Origin: Flavobacteriales bacterium
GTDB lineage: Bacteria > Bacteroidota > Bacteroidia > Flavobacteriales_F > PHOS-HE28
DNA: 48,528 bases
Direction of reading: 5' to 3'
Assembly (NCBI GenBank): GCA_020635725.1
Contig: JACJZF010000016.1
Coordinates: forward strand, 1 to 48,528
Shown: positions 41,401 through 47,947 of the stretch, piece after piece
Position numbering within the stretch: position 1 is the stretch's first letter
Layout of the letters: each line of letters opens with the position of its first letter
Position numbers and translations under genes: made by a program
Notes under the pieces: generated by a model
The model's input: only the letters and a program-made list of their open reading frames with translations
Database searches by the model: none
What the model was told of the DNA's origin: nothing

Positions 41401-41831
41401 TCGTGCCGGCGTGCGAGGCTGAACACCGAGCCCGGCACGGGTAGCGGGAATCGCTTCACCACGCCGGTGCGCAGATCCAGGCGATCCAGGCCACCGCCTT
41501 CGGTGCCGATCCACAGCTTATCGTCGTCGGTGGCGAGCAGCGCGCGGATGTAGCCCTGCGAGAGCGAGCGCGCATCCAGCGGCTCGTGTTTCCACACGCG
41601 CATCTCGTGGCCGTCCCAACGGTTCAGGCCATCCTGCGTGCCCATCCACAGAAAGCCTTGACGGTCCTGACAGAAGGAATAGACGGTGCCTTGCGAGAGA
41701 CCCTGCTGCGAGCCGATGTGCCCGAAGCGCTCGGTGCCCACTTGCGCCGCCATCGCTATCGATGCGAACAAGAGCGCAGCGGAAACGAGATGACGCACCG
41801 GACTGGGAGAGCACAGTGAACCGAAGGACAT
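38493..41831 (-). CDS. Sensor histidine kinase with Reg_prop/Y_Y_Y periplasmic sensor
   Basis: The protein is 1112 aa. A signal/anchor (LVSAALLFASIAMAAQ) precedes ~13 Reg_prop blades (repeated DRQGFLWMGTQDGLNRWDG-type motifs), i.e. two seven-bladed propellers, then a Y_Y_Y domain (~735-810). One membrane helix (~828-848) is followed by a coiled coil (VRYRHRKLRRENARM onward), a HisKA domain with His903 (VISHDFKGP) and a HATPase with N1019 (NLISNALKYS), DQGPGI and GFGLGLYL. It is built like Bacteroidota hybrid two-component systems but lacks the C-terminal receiver and AraC domains; the regulator is a separate gene downstream. Such sensors commonly respond to glycans, but the ligand here is unknown. 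Confidence 0.92.
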   Translation of the reverse strand: MSFGSLCSPSPVRHLVSAALLFASIAMAAQVGTERFGHIGSQQGLSQGTVYSFCQDRQGFLWMGTQDGLNRWDGHEMRVWKHEPLDARSLSQGYIRALLATDDDKLWIGTEGGGLDRLDLRTGVVKRFPLPVPGSVFSLARRHDGLILVGGTMGLLALDSQDERFRAIAFPMVAPDDPECALVHTMLVDEDDSAWLATKYGLFHVPANGASPVHYRHDPQDATSLPKANIKALHRDVAGDLWVGTYGGGLCRMRSDGDGFESFTAPGLEFVYGITTDRYGHLWVGSFNGLHVLDIDGHLLRSYHKDALDEHALRSDLILATYRDRTGLIWVSTSGQGVSLTDPAPDQFHVLDDRSGSGARLTESFVYGITEDRQGRLLIATAGGGVNLWDRSSDRMSTLDGDRQRERGASCEVTRCVLEDSKGRLWVGTDKCGLDRRGTDGRWKNYTRRKDDATSLPSNVVLTVIEDRSGTIWLGTYAGGLARYNEATDDFTAYAHDPDDANSLPGNIVRCILEDHDGVLWVGTGGAGLSRFDRESGTFTSYTVQPATPGSITSNFIRCLHQDRLGRLWVGTNGGGLCLMQPGEHGAFRFLPFTMREGLSDNVVYGITESANGDLWLSTNAGLSAFHTDHALRSITPNEDRNAPLITHYAAHRGIQRGEFNGGAFLRDRAGWMFFGGVNGITWFHPDSIRHAAANLPVVLTDLQVRNRPVLIDTTSGRAANHLRMVGEQYRLDRLPNHIDTLVIPYAASLFSFTFSAIDHRDTDEASYYYALEGLDKEWNAIGTRRFISFTNLDPGSYTLKLGASTSGSAPEAPGKLVRIVIVPPFWLTGWFRAALLLATLLAVVLAVRYRHRKLRRENARMQHLVQERTQQLSEQKLLVENRNEQLEELNALNRRILSVISHDFKGPLISMRLLIDLLRSGSYERLDLHTSDIRNQLVQSEMVLQNLLDWAKLELGEGPARPDGQQARHSDVVRGIVAELEPMVKEKALHVEIQVEEGELVSVPLDVLRIIYRNLISNALKYSPAGGSITCGFLTAGKELFVQDQGPGIDQGLADRLFKGPVHSSLGTHHERGFGLGLYLTTELIQQHGGSIRVETGATGSRFLFRFPQRA

Positions 41832-41845
41832 CGGGGCCGATCGCG

Positions 41846-41986
41846 TCAAAGATCCGAATTGTCCGGCAGGTCCATGGACAACCAGGTGAGCCATTGATTG
41901 GACAAGGGGTGGAACAGCCAGCGGCCGGGCTCATACGGGCATGGGCTGCCAGGCGGGTGGTTCAGTGGCTCGAAGTGATAAGCCAT
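41846..41986 (-). CDS. Possible small protein upstream of the kinase
   Basis: A 46-aa frame on the same strand ends 14 nt before the kinase start. The sequence begins MAYHFEPLNHPPGSPCPYEP and contains four Trp and several Pro. Codon third positions are mostly G/C, as in real genes here. No promoter box or family is recognised. It could be a short leader peptide gene or chance. Confidence 0.35.
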   Translation of the reverse strand: MAYHFEPLNHPPGSPCPYEPGRWLFHPLSNQWLTWLSMDLPDNSDL

Positions 41987-42085
41987 GCGGCACGACCCGC
42001 GCCGATGCTCCATGGTGGCTGAAGGCGCACGGAACCTGAGCATGAAAGAACCTTCAGAGGAATTGAGCGGGCCGGGGTTGACATC

Positions 42086-42093
42086 GATCTTCG
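42086..42093 (+). promoter_or_regulatory. Possible -7 box GATCTTCG
   Basis: One mismatch to TAnnTT(T/C)G, 7 nt before the ATG at 42101. Confidence 0.3.
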
Positions 42094-42100
42094 CGGCAGT

Positions 42101-42739
42101 ATGTACGACCTCCCCCACCACAAGGCGCTCGACGAGCAGGACACCAAGGACCTCATCGCGCGCTATCCCTTCGCCTTCTTCACCGGCTGCGATGCGGAGA
42201 ACAGGCCCGTGGCCACGCAGATCCCCGTTTTCATCGAGGAGCACCAGGGCCGGCGGATCCTGCGCGGGCACATCATGAAGAACACGGACCACCACAAGGC
42301 CTTTCTGCACAACCCCAACGTGCTGGTGGTCTTCACCGGCCACCATACGTACGTGAGCGGCACCTGGTACAGCAACCCGCACACGCCCAGCACCTGGAAC
42401 TACATGAGCGTTCACGTCCGCGGCGTCGTGCGCTTCCTGGACGATGCCGCGCTGGTGGATGCGCTGCGCACCATCACCCTGCATTTCGAGCACAACGATC
42501 CCCGCTCCACCACCGTCTACGACAACATCCCGCCTGAATTCCTGCAGCGCGTCATGGGCGCGATCGTGGCTTTTGAAGTGGAAGTGCAGGAGATTAAGAC
42601 CGTCTTCAAGCTGAGTCAGGACCGCGACCAACAGAGCTACCGCAACATCATGGCCAAGCTGAAAGAGCAAGGCGAGAGCGGGCAGGTGATCGCGGCTGAA
42701 ATGGCGAAGCGGGAGAAGAACGTGTTCCCGCAGGCTTAG
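42101..42739 (+). CDS. PaiB-like FMN-binding protein
   Basis: The protein is 212 aa. It matches the FMN-binding 'transcriptional regulator' PaiB family: MYDLPHHKALDEQDTKDLIA, PFAFFTGCDAENRPVATQIP, GHIMKNTDHHKAF, VLVVFTGHHTYVSGTWY and VHVRGVVRFLDD. The fold is a split barrel binding flavin; PaiB of Bacillus is reported as a negative regulator, but an enzymatic flavin role is equally possible. It is divergent from the kinase gene with 269 bp between them, containing the small frame at 41846. Confidence 0.9.
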   Translation: MYDLPHHKALDEQDTKDLIARYPFAFFTGCDAENRPVATQIPVFIEEHQGRRILRGHIMKNTDHHKAFLHNPNVLVVFTGHHTYVSGTWYSNPHTPSTWNYMSVHVRGVVRFLDDAALVDALRTITLHFEHNDPRSTTVYDNIPPEFLQRVMGAIVAFEVEVQEIKTVFKLSQDRDQQSYRNIMAKLKEQGESGQVIAAEMAKREKNVFPQA

Positions 42740-42772
42740 GTCGCTTCAGCGGCACCACTGTCCGCTTGGTCG

Positions 42773-43168
42773 CTACTCCCCTGCTCTTGGGATGGCCTCC
42801 ACCAGCACCGCATTCCCCGCTTTGTCGAAGTAGGTGCAGGTCATCGCGCGGGTATCCACCACCCAGCGCTCGACACCGGCCGCGCGCGTGTCGCTGCAGA
42901 ACGTCGCATAGTCCGAGCCGCCTTGCTGATGGTGCTTGAGGCGGGCCATGAAATGGTCGCGGTCCAAGCGGTCGGCGATGGGCTGCACCGCATGGCCGGG
43001 CGAAGAGCTGAGGCGCTGGTCCGCACCCTCGTAGTCGGTATGGCCATCGGTGAGCCAGGTGGTGTACCGCTGCACGCCCAGCTGGATGAAAGTCTGGATG
43101 AGCGCCGGGAAATCGGCGCCGTTCTTCACGCGGCTGCGCGCTTCGGCGAGTTGCTCAAGGGTGAACAT
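42773..43168 (-). CDS. DUF1398-family protein
   Basis: The protein is 131 aa and cytoplasmic. It shows the DUF1398 pattern: MFTLEQLAEARSRVKNGADF, FIQLGVQRYTTWLTDGHTDY, DHFMARLKHHQQGGSDYATF and CSDTRAAGVERWVVDT, ending TYFDKAGNAVLVEAIP. It is related to the small E. coli protein YbcV; function is unknown. A TTGCTTTG box (43189-43196, one mismatch) lies 20 nt upstream of the ATG. It is convergent with the PaiB-like gene. Confidence 0.85.
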   Translation of the reverse strand: MFTLEQLAEARSRVKNGADFPALIQTFIQLGVQRYTTWLTDGHTDYEGADQRLSSSPGHAVQPIADRLDRDHFMARLKHHQQGGSDYATFCSDTRAAGVERWVVDTRAMTCTYFDKAGNAVLVEAIPRAGE

Positions 43169-43273
43169 GGTCGTTTCGTGCTGGGCAGCAAAGCAAGGTC
43201 AGCACCCTGGCTTCCGCCTTGAAAAAATGCGGCTACTCCGTTGGCAGATGTCGACCGAAAGCCGACCCGTTCG

Positions 43274-43441
43274 TTCTTCCACCTTTTCCTTGGATGAAAA
43301 GGTGGAGCCAAAAATCAACCACGGCCAAAGCCACTGCCCGGCTCGCGCAGGGCCCGCAGCACAGGCTCCCCGAGCCGGGCGTGGCCGCGCTGGCCGTGGA
43401 CACCCACCGCACGCGCTACCTGAGATCGAGGAGGCAGGCCG
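43274..43441 (-). repeat. Dispersed ~165-bp element, copy 2 (inverted relative to copy 1)
   Basis: Reverse-strand copy of the element at 30777-30940. The hairpin arms on this strand are CCACCTTTTC and GAAAAGGTGG (43279-43305) with a 7-nt loop, preceded by GTGGTTGAT and TTTTTGGCTCC, and further upstream by GCGGTGGGTGTCCACG (43396-43411). One stem pair is C-G in copy 1 and T-A here. It is part of an 844-bp stretch (43169-44012) without an intact gene. Confidence 0.75.
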
Positions 43442-43497
43442 GTACCGTTTGCGGACCAAGCCTGTCGTCGAGCAGCCATTCGCCCCAATGGACGTGT

Positions 43498-43700
43498 TGC
43501 CCTAATCCGCGGAGGTCCGAAGAAGCGTTGCGGTGCTTCACCACTGAACGCACGGAACGGTTTCATGAAATGCGCCTGATCGTAGTAGCCGACGTCCAAC
43601 GCGTTACCGTGCAAGGCCATGCCGGACACATGCGTGTTGAGCAGCTGCCGCATGCACACGATGCCGGCGCACTGCTTGGCCTTGTCATCCACTGCCATGC
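43498..43700 (-). pseudogene. AraC-family regulator remnant
   Basis: On the minus strand the frame encodes ALDVGYYDQAHFMKPFRAFS-GEAPQRFF, the highly conserved second helix-turn-helix of AraC proteins, preceded by CMRQLLNTHVSGMALHGN. The latter looks like the first helix-turn-helix (RQLxxxFxxHVG-type) with ~20 residues missing before LHGN. No sensor domain or plausible start precedes it within the same frame, and the sequence upstream breaks into short frames. It is therefore a decayed or truncated gene. Confidence 0.6.
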
Positions 43701-44012
43701 GGAATCGCCGCTCTCAGGGACTGCAGGTAGCGTGCTCCGTGAGTTGCTCGATGCGAAGGCCGCCCCTGCCCGTGGATCAGCGCCAATACATCCTCGATTA
43801 GCTCACTGCGCTCCTCGGCGGTGCCGTCATCGCGCCGTGCGCCTGCTGCCCAACCTGTTGCCCCACTTCCCCAAGCCGCTTCTCCTTGTTCGTGCAGCAT
43901 CGTCCATCTCACCAAGCGCACCGGGGGCTTCGCGTGCATCGGACCCGGCTGGTGCGTGATCTGCGGCCAAGGGCTTGTCGTCGAAGAAGGCGATATCAAA
44001 AACCATTGAATG
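43701..44012. other. Gene-free stretch upstream of pfpI-like gene
   Basis: No intact gene is visible. Short minus-strand frames (one beginning MVFDIAFFDDKPLAADHA at 44008, another with EERSELIEDVLALIHGQG) have coding-like composition but are broken by frame changes, and may be the decayed 5' part of the AraC remnant or of another gene. No promoter box precedes the gene at 44013. Confidence 0.4.
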
Positions 44013-44573
44013 ATGAACGAATTGAAAGGAAAGAAGGTGGCCATACTCGCCACCGACGGATACGAGGACAGTGAACTGCGCGCGCCCAAGGAAGCGCTCG
44101 AGACGGCCGGCGCCCACGCCGTGGTGGTCTCCCTGGTCAGTGGCGAGATCCGCGGCTGGAAGGATAAGGACTGGCACCACAGCACACCGGTGGATGTCGT
44201 CGTGAAGGAGACCAGTGCCAACGATTACGACGCGCTGGTGCTACCCGGCGGGGTCATCAACCCCGACCTGCTGCGGCGCGATGCCGATGCGGTCCGCTTC
44301 GTGAAGGACTTCTTCGCGCAGAAGAAGCCGGTGGCCGCCATCTGCCATGGACCTTGGATGCTCGTGGAGGCCGACGTGCTCAAGGGCCGCAAGGTGACCA
44401 GCTTCAAGAGCATCCGGAAGGATGTGGAGAACGCCGGCGCGCAATGGGTCGATGAGGAAGTGGTGGTGGACGAAGGGCTGGTGACCAGCCGCAGCCCCAA
44501 GGACCTGCCGGCCTTCACCAATAAGCTCATCGAAGAGGTGCGGGAAGGCAAGCACGCGGAACAGCACGTCTGA
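44013..44573 (+). CDS. DJ-1/PfpI-family protein (type 1 glutamine amidotransferase fold)
   Basis: The protein is 186 aa. It has the PfpI/YhbO pattern: KKVAILATDGYEDSEL with the conserved Glu18, EIRGWKDKDWH, YDALVLPGG, and the nucleophile elbow AAICHGPWMLVEA with Cys111-His112. KVTSFKSIRKDVENAGAQWV and DEGLVTSRSPKDLPAF complete the family signature. Members act as proteases, deglycases or stress-protective hydrolases; the exact activity is debated. The ATGs at 44010 and 44013 are both in frame; the second is used. A strong terminator hairpin follows at 44696. Confidence 0.93.
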   Translation: MNELKGKKVAILATDGYEDSELRAPKEALETAGAHAVVVSLVSGEIRGWKDKDWHHSTPVDVVVKETSANDYDALVLPGGVINPDLLRRDADAVRFVKDFFAQKKPVAAICHGPWMLVEADVLKGRKVTSFKSIRKDVENAGAQWVDEEVVVDEGLVTSRSPKDLPAFTNKLIEEVREGKHAEQHV

Positions 44574-44695
44574 TCAGGCTGTCGCCTGGCATCACGCGCA
44601 TCGAGCCGCCTGCGACCCACCAGCACCCCACCCTTCACATGCAGGGCCGTGCGCCGTGCTCGCAACGCCATCTGCGACCCGCACAGCCCGAAGAG

Positions 44696-44734
44696 CCAGC
44701 CCCGGTACACACGTGCCGGGGCTGGTTGCGTTTG
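44696..44734 (+). terminator. Terminator downstream of the pfpI-like gene
   Basis: The 13-bp stem CCAGCCCCGGTAC / GTGCCGGGGCTGG (one T-G pair) has loop ACAC and is followed by TTGCGTTTGG. It could serve both this gene and the convergent gene ending at 44824. Nothing else is visible in 44574-44823. Confidence 0.7.
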
Positions 44735-44823
44735 GGCCGAGTAGGCCGTGGCGCAGCGCCAACCTTGCGCAGGTTCATCGTTCGATCGCGCCTACAGGGC
44801 ATTGTTCGCCACCGCAGTCAGCA

Positions 44824-45321
44824 CTACATGCGTGCATAGCGGATGCGCCATTTCAACGTCCACGAGGCGCCCTTGTCCTCGGTCACCGACCATTCCCACC
44901 AGAACCCGTCCCATTCAATGTCCCGGAAGACCATGCGATAGAAACGCAGTCCGTCGTGGTCGGTTGGCGAAGTCTCCAGCACCATGCGATCCCCCTTCCA
45001 TGCACCGCTCAGCGCGAAGTAGTTGCCGTGCGTATCCACCCAGGTCTGGTGCCACCGGTCGCTCAAGCTGTCATACACGCTCCAACTGGAACCTCTGTAG
45101 TTCGCCTGGGGATCATGGAAGTGCTCGGCGATCACGCGATCATCCATTTCGCGCACGATGCGGTTGGTCGCCACACCGCTATCGCGCCAGGTCAGTTTCC
45201 AATCGCCCAGCCAGAAATCGAAGGCATGGGCATGGTCGGCTATGCGTGGTTCTAGCATGGAAGAATGACCGGGGAACAGGGTGATGGCCGCAGCCAGCAG
45301 CAGCAGCGCGCGAGCGACCAT
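44824..45321 (-). CDS. Secreted DUF1579-like hypothetical protein
   Basis: The protein is 165 aa. A signal peptide (MVARALLLLAAAITLFPG) precedes a domain opening with FDFWLGDWKLTW, the typical start of DUF1579-like lipocalin-type proteins, followed by regular beta strands (NRIVREMDDRVIAEHF, WSVYDSLSDRWHQTWVDTHG, DGLRFYRMVFRDIEWDGFWW). Ligand binding is likely from the fold; function is unknown. It begins 2 bp after the stop of the T9SS gene on the same strand, so the two form an operon. Confidence 0.75.
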   Translation of the reverse strand: MVARALLLLAAAITLFPGHSSMLEPRIADHAHAFDFWLGDWKLTWRDSGVATNRIVREMDDRVIAEHFHDPQANYRGSSWSVYDSLSDRWHQTWVDTHGNYFALSGAWKGDRMVLETSPTDHDGLRFYRMVFRDIEWDGFWWEWSVTEDKGASWTLKWRIRYARM

Positions 45322-45323
45322 GA

Positions 45324-46292
45324 TCAGCGAGCGGCGCGCACGAAGCGTCGCTGCCGTGTGAGCCCGGCTTCCGTGGTGCGCAGGATATAGGTGCCAACGC
45401 TCAAACTCGACACATCAAGCCCGTTCGCGGACATTCGACCATGCTGCACCACGTGGCCTGCCACATCGCTGATGGTGTAGCGCCCGGAGATCGCGGAACC
45501 ATCGCCATGGGCCACGTGCAACACCGTTGAGGCTGGTTGCGGATAAAGCACCATCGTTTGGTCTGCGCCGTTCACTTCCGCCACACCGATGCTCGTCGTG
45601 GGCATGAAGCGGTACACCATGCCCTGCCCCGGATAGCCTTGCAGGAAGATGTTCTCACCGGGCATGTACACAGCTGCGGGGGCGTCGGCCGGGCCTTCAA
45701 GGTCATAGAACCCATCGCCCTCCGGATGGATGAATTCCGTCTGCGGGCCATTGGCGCTGCCGAAGATGCCGGCGTAGTGGCCGCTGGCGATGGCGGATGG
45801 ACCGAAGTGCAGCTCCACCGCATTGGAACCCTCGTATAGCCATACCTGCCAGCTCACATGGTCCTCGCCGCTCGGGTAACTGTAGAAACCCACGTGCTTC
45901 CACTCTACTTTCAGGATGCCATGACCCGGCCCACCGGACAGGTCCTGCACGTATCCCACCTGCGAATCGCCGATGCCCACCAGGCCGACGTTGAAGGGAT
46001 AGAAGCCGTAGTTGGGCGCAAACCCAAATGCGCAATAGCCGTGCGTGTTGAAGGTGAAGATCGTATTACTATCGCCCCAGTAATCGAAGTAGAAGCCGAT
46101 GGGGACATAGCGGTAGGTGCCGTTGAATTCCTCATCCGTCACCACAACAATGGGGTCCACGAGCGGCACATAGGGCGCCGTGGAATAAGAGAAGACGTAA
46201 TCGTCCGCAGCATTCGTCGCGCTGAACGCGAACAAACCGAGTGCGAGGAGGAGCGCGGGTGCGCAGTGCATGGGCCTGAATGAGGTAAGCAT
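45324..46292 (-). CDS. Secreted protein with T9SS C-terminal sorting domain
   Basis: The protein is 322 aa from the ATG at 46292, or 315 aa from the ATG at 46271. The signal peptide core is APALLLALGLFAFSATNA. The body is a compact beta-rich domain (GTYRYVPIGFYFDYWGDSNT, FTFNTHGYCAFGFAP, HVSWQVWLYEGSNAVELHFG), resembling the 'nidogen-like/PEP-adhesin' style domains of surface proteins, though no exact family is recognised. The C-terminal ~75 residues (LYPQPASTVLHVAHGDGSAI to VGTYILRTTEAG, then RRFVRAAR) are a T9SS sorting domain. A TAGGTTCG box at 46297-46304 lies only 4 nt before the first ATG, which favours the second. Confidence 0.8.
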   Translation of the reverse strand: MLTSFRPMHCAPALLLALGLFAFSATNAADDYVFSYSTAPYVPLVDPIVVVTDEEFNGTYRYVPIGFYFDYWGDSNTIFTFNTHGYCAFGFAPNYGFYPFNVGLVGIGDSQVGYVQDLSGGPGHGILKVEWKHVGFYSYPSGEDHVSWQVWLYEGSNAVELHFGPSAIASGHYAGIFGSANGPQTEFIHPEGDGFYDLEGPADAPAAVYMPGENIFLQGYPGQGMVYRFMPTTSIGVAEVNGADQTMVLYPQPASTVLHVAHGDGSAISGRYTISDVAGHVVQHGRMSANGLDVSSLSVGTYILRTTEAGLTRQRRFVRAAR

Positions 46293-46296
46293 GGGG

Positions 46297-46304
46297 CGAA
46301 CCTA
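46297..46304 (-). promoter_or_regulatory. -7 promoter box TAGGTTCG
   Basis: TAGGTTCG on the minus strand upstream of the T9SS/DUF1579-like operon. Confidence 0.5.
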
Positions 46305-46346
46305 TCGCGGCCTTTACAGGCGAACTAGAACGAAAGCGAAACGGGC

Positions 46347-47156
46347 TCAGCCCACCGCGCGCTCCAGCAGCATGGCATCGTTGAGCGGATGTGCTTCCCG
46401 CCTGTAACGGAAGGGCGGAATGCCGGCGAAGGCCTTGAACTCACGCACCAGGTGCGACTGGTCGCTATAGCCCTGGTCGAAGGCCACATCCATGCACGAA
46501 GAACCGCGGTGCAAGGAACGCAGCGCGCGCTGGAAGCGCATCAGGCGCATGAAAGCCTTGGGCGCCATGCCCAACTGGTGTTGGAAGCGTTGCTGCAACC
46601 GTCGGGCCGAGAGACCGTAGTGTTGCTGCAGGTCGTGAAGCGCGTTCGACCCCTGTGCTTCGCTCAACCGCTGCGCCGCGTCCACCACCAGTGCATCCAC
46701 CGTGCTTGCGCGCAGTGCGCCCACCAGGAACTCATGGACCTGCGCAAGGGCGTGGGCCGTGTGCGTTGTTCTCAGCAATCGCTGGTGCACGTTACGCACC
46801 ATGGGGCCAAAGACATCCACGGCATCGAGCGCCGCATCCGCAAGCTCATGCAGCGGCAGCCGCGGCGCACCCCACGGATGGAAGCGCACGCTGATCACAA
46901 AGGCAGGCCCCGTGCGCTGCACGAAATAGGGCCGCGCATGCCGACACACCACATAAGCTCCGGTCAACTGTTGCGCACCCTCGGTCGTGATGCGCAGCAA
47001 GGGATCGCCGAGGTTGAAGTTCAGTTCCATGCAGCCGTCCGGTGTAACGCGCTGCGCGCTTGCCGTCTGTACGGGCCCATCGTGCGCGATCACTTCAACA
47101 CACGCGATGAACGGGCGTAAAGCTTCAGGCGGCGCATAACGATGGAACTGGACCAT
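46347..47156 (-). CDS. AraC-family transcriptional regulator (DUF6597-type N-domain)
   Basis: The protein is 269 aa from the ATG at 47156 (MVQFHRYAPPEALRPFIACV), the usual DUF6597 start. The sensor domain shows VTPDGCMELNFNLGDPL and FVISVRFHPWGAPRLP. The C-terminal HTH_18 domain has LQQHYGLSARRLQQRFQHQL, MAPKAFMRLMRFQRALRSLH and MDVAFDQGYSDQSHLVREFK-AFAGIPP. It is a DNA-binding regulator with unknown effector. Upstream, 47157-47394, no gene or clear promoter box is seen. The intact HTH here shows what the remnant at 43498 has lost. Confidence 0.92.
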   Translation of the reverse strand: MVQFHRYAPPEALRPFIACVEVIAHDGPVQTASAQRVTPDGCMELNFNLGDPLLRITTEGAQQLTGAYVVCRHARPYFVQRTGPAFVISVRFHPWGAPRLPLHELADAALDAVDVFGPMVRNVHQRLLRTTHTAHALAQVHEFLVGALRASTVDALVVDAAQRLSEAQGSNALHDLQQHYGLSARRLQQRFQHQLGMAPKAFMRLMRFQRALRSLHRGSSCMDVAFDQGYSDQSHLVREFKAFAGIPPFRYRREAHPLNDAMLLERAVG

Positions 47157-47394
47157 GCCCGTGAAGGTGCGCCACATGTGCGTTACGGAAAGCGGGGAGC
47201 GAGAAGTGGTGCTTTGGACCCATGCAACGGCAAACGGCACCACCAAGCCGAGGACGTTCGGGGGCTGACCCGTACCATACGACCTTGGATCCTTAAGCGC
47301 GGCGGAAATTCATTGACCAGGCGACCTCGAATAACGGGTATCCCGAAAAAGCCTCCGCCCTCGATGCGTGGAAGCGCAGGGTTCCCGAGGCGGG

Positions 47395-47418
47395 AGACCT
47401 TGCTAAGGTGTAAGGTCT
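47395..47418 (-). terminator. Hairpin beyond the XRE gene
   Basis: The stem AGACCTT / AAGGTCT encloses a shorter alternative ACCTT-GCT-AAGGT. It lies ~20 bp past the 3' end of the minus-strand XRE gene. Confidence 0.4.
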
Positions 47419-47438
47419 TTGGCCTGACCTTCGTCGAC

Positions 47439-47789
47439 TCAGGCCGCGCTTGCTCCAGCTTGCCCGGTGTAGCCCCTACGTCTCATCCGCTCCGCTTTCC
47501 GCCTCTTGCGCTCCTCCACCTTCTCCAGCAGCTTCGGGCTCTTCCCCGGCCAGGTGGGCAGCAAGCAGGCCCGGTGGTCGAAGGGACCCGGGGCGCCCAA
47601 GGCGTCCAAACTGATGTGCAGCTCGTGGGCGATCTTCAGCATGTCCTCATAGGCGGGCGATTGCTTGCCGGTCTCGATGTCGCTGATCTTGGTCCCATCA
47701 GCGTCTAGAATGGCGGCGATCTCCTCCTGGATATACCCCCGCTCCAAGCGGGCCAACTTGAACCGTTCTCTCCATGTGTCGCTGGGCAT
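47439..47789 (-). CDS. XRE-family helix-turn-helix regulator
   Basis: The protein is 116 aa. A lambda-repressor-type helix-turn-helix covers ~6-60 (FKLARLERGYIQEEIAAILD, GTKISDIETGKQSPAYEDML, KIAHELHISLDAL). The C-terminal part is a Lys/Arg-rich helix (LLEKVEERKRRKAERMRRRG) that may bind nucleic acid or mediate dimers. No partner toxin or phage gene is visible. It is transcribed away from the 22-bp repeat array, which begins 158 bp upstream of its start; a direct functional link is inference. Confidence 0.88.
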   Translation of the reverse strand: MPSDTWRERFKLARLERGYIQEEIAAILDADGTKISDIETGKQSPAYEDMLKIAHELHISLDALGAPGPFDHRACLLPTWPGKSPKLLEKVEERKRRKAERMRRRGYTGQAGASAA

Positions 47790-47947
47790 GGCAAGTGGTT
47801 TTCATGGGGAAAGTGTTATTCAGCCAAGGTCGAAAAAGGGAACATTCCTTCAACCGACTTGGGAAATCTCCAAGTTCGCTGGGCCGCCTCGCTCCTATTC
47901 GCCGGTCACCGGTGTCGCAGCATAGGAGCACCACGTTCAGGCTCATG

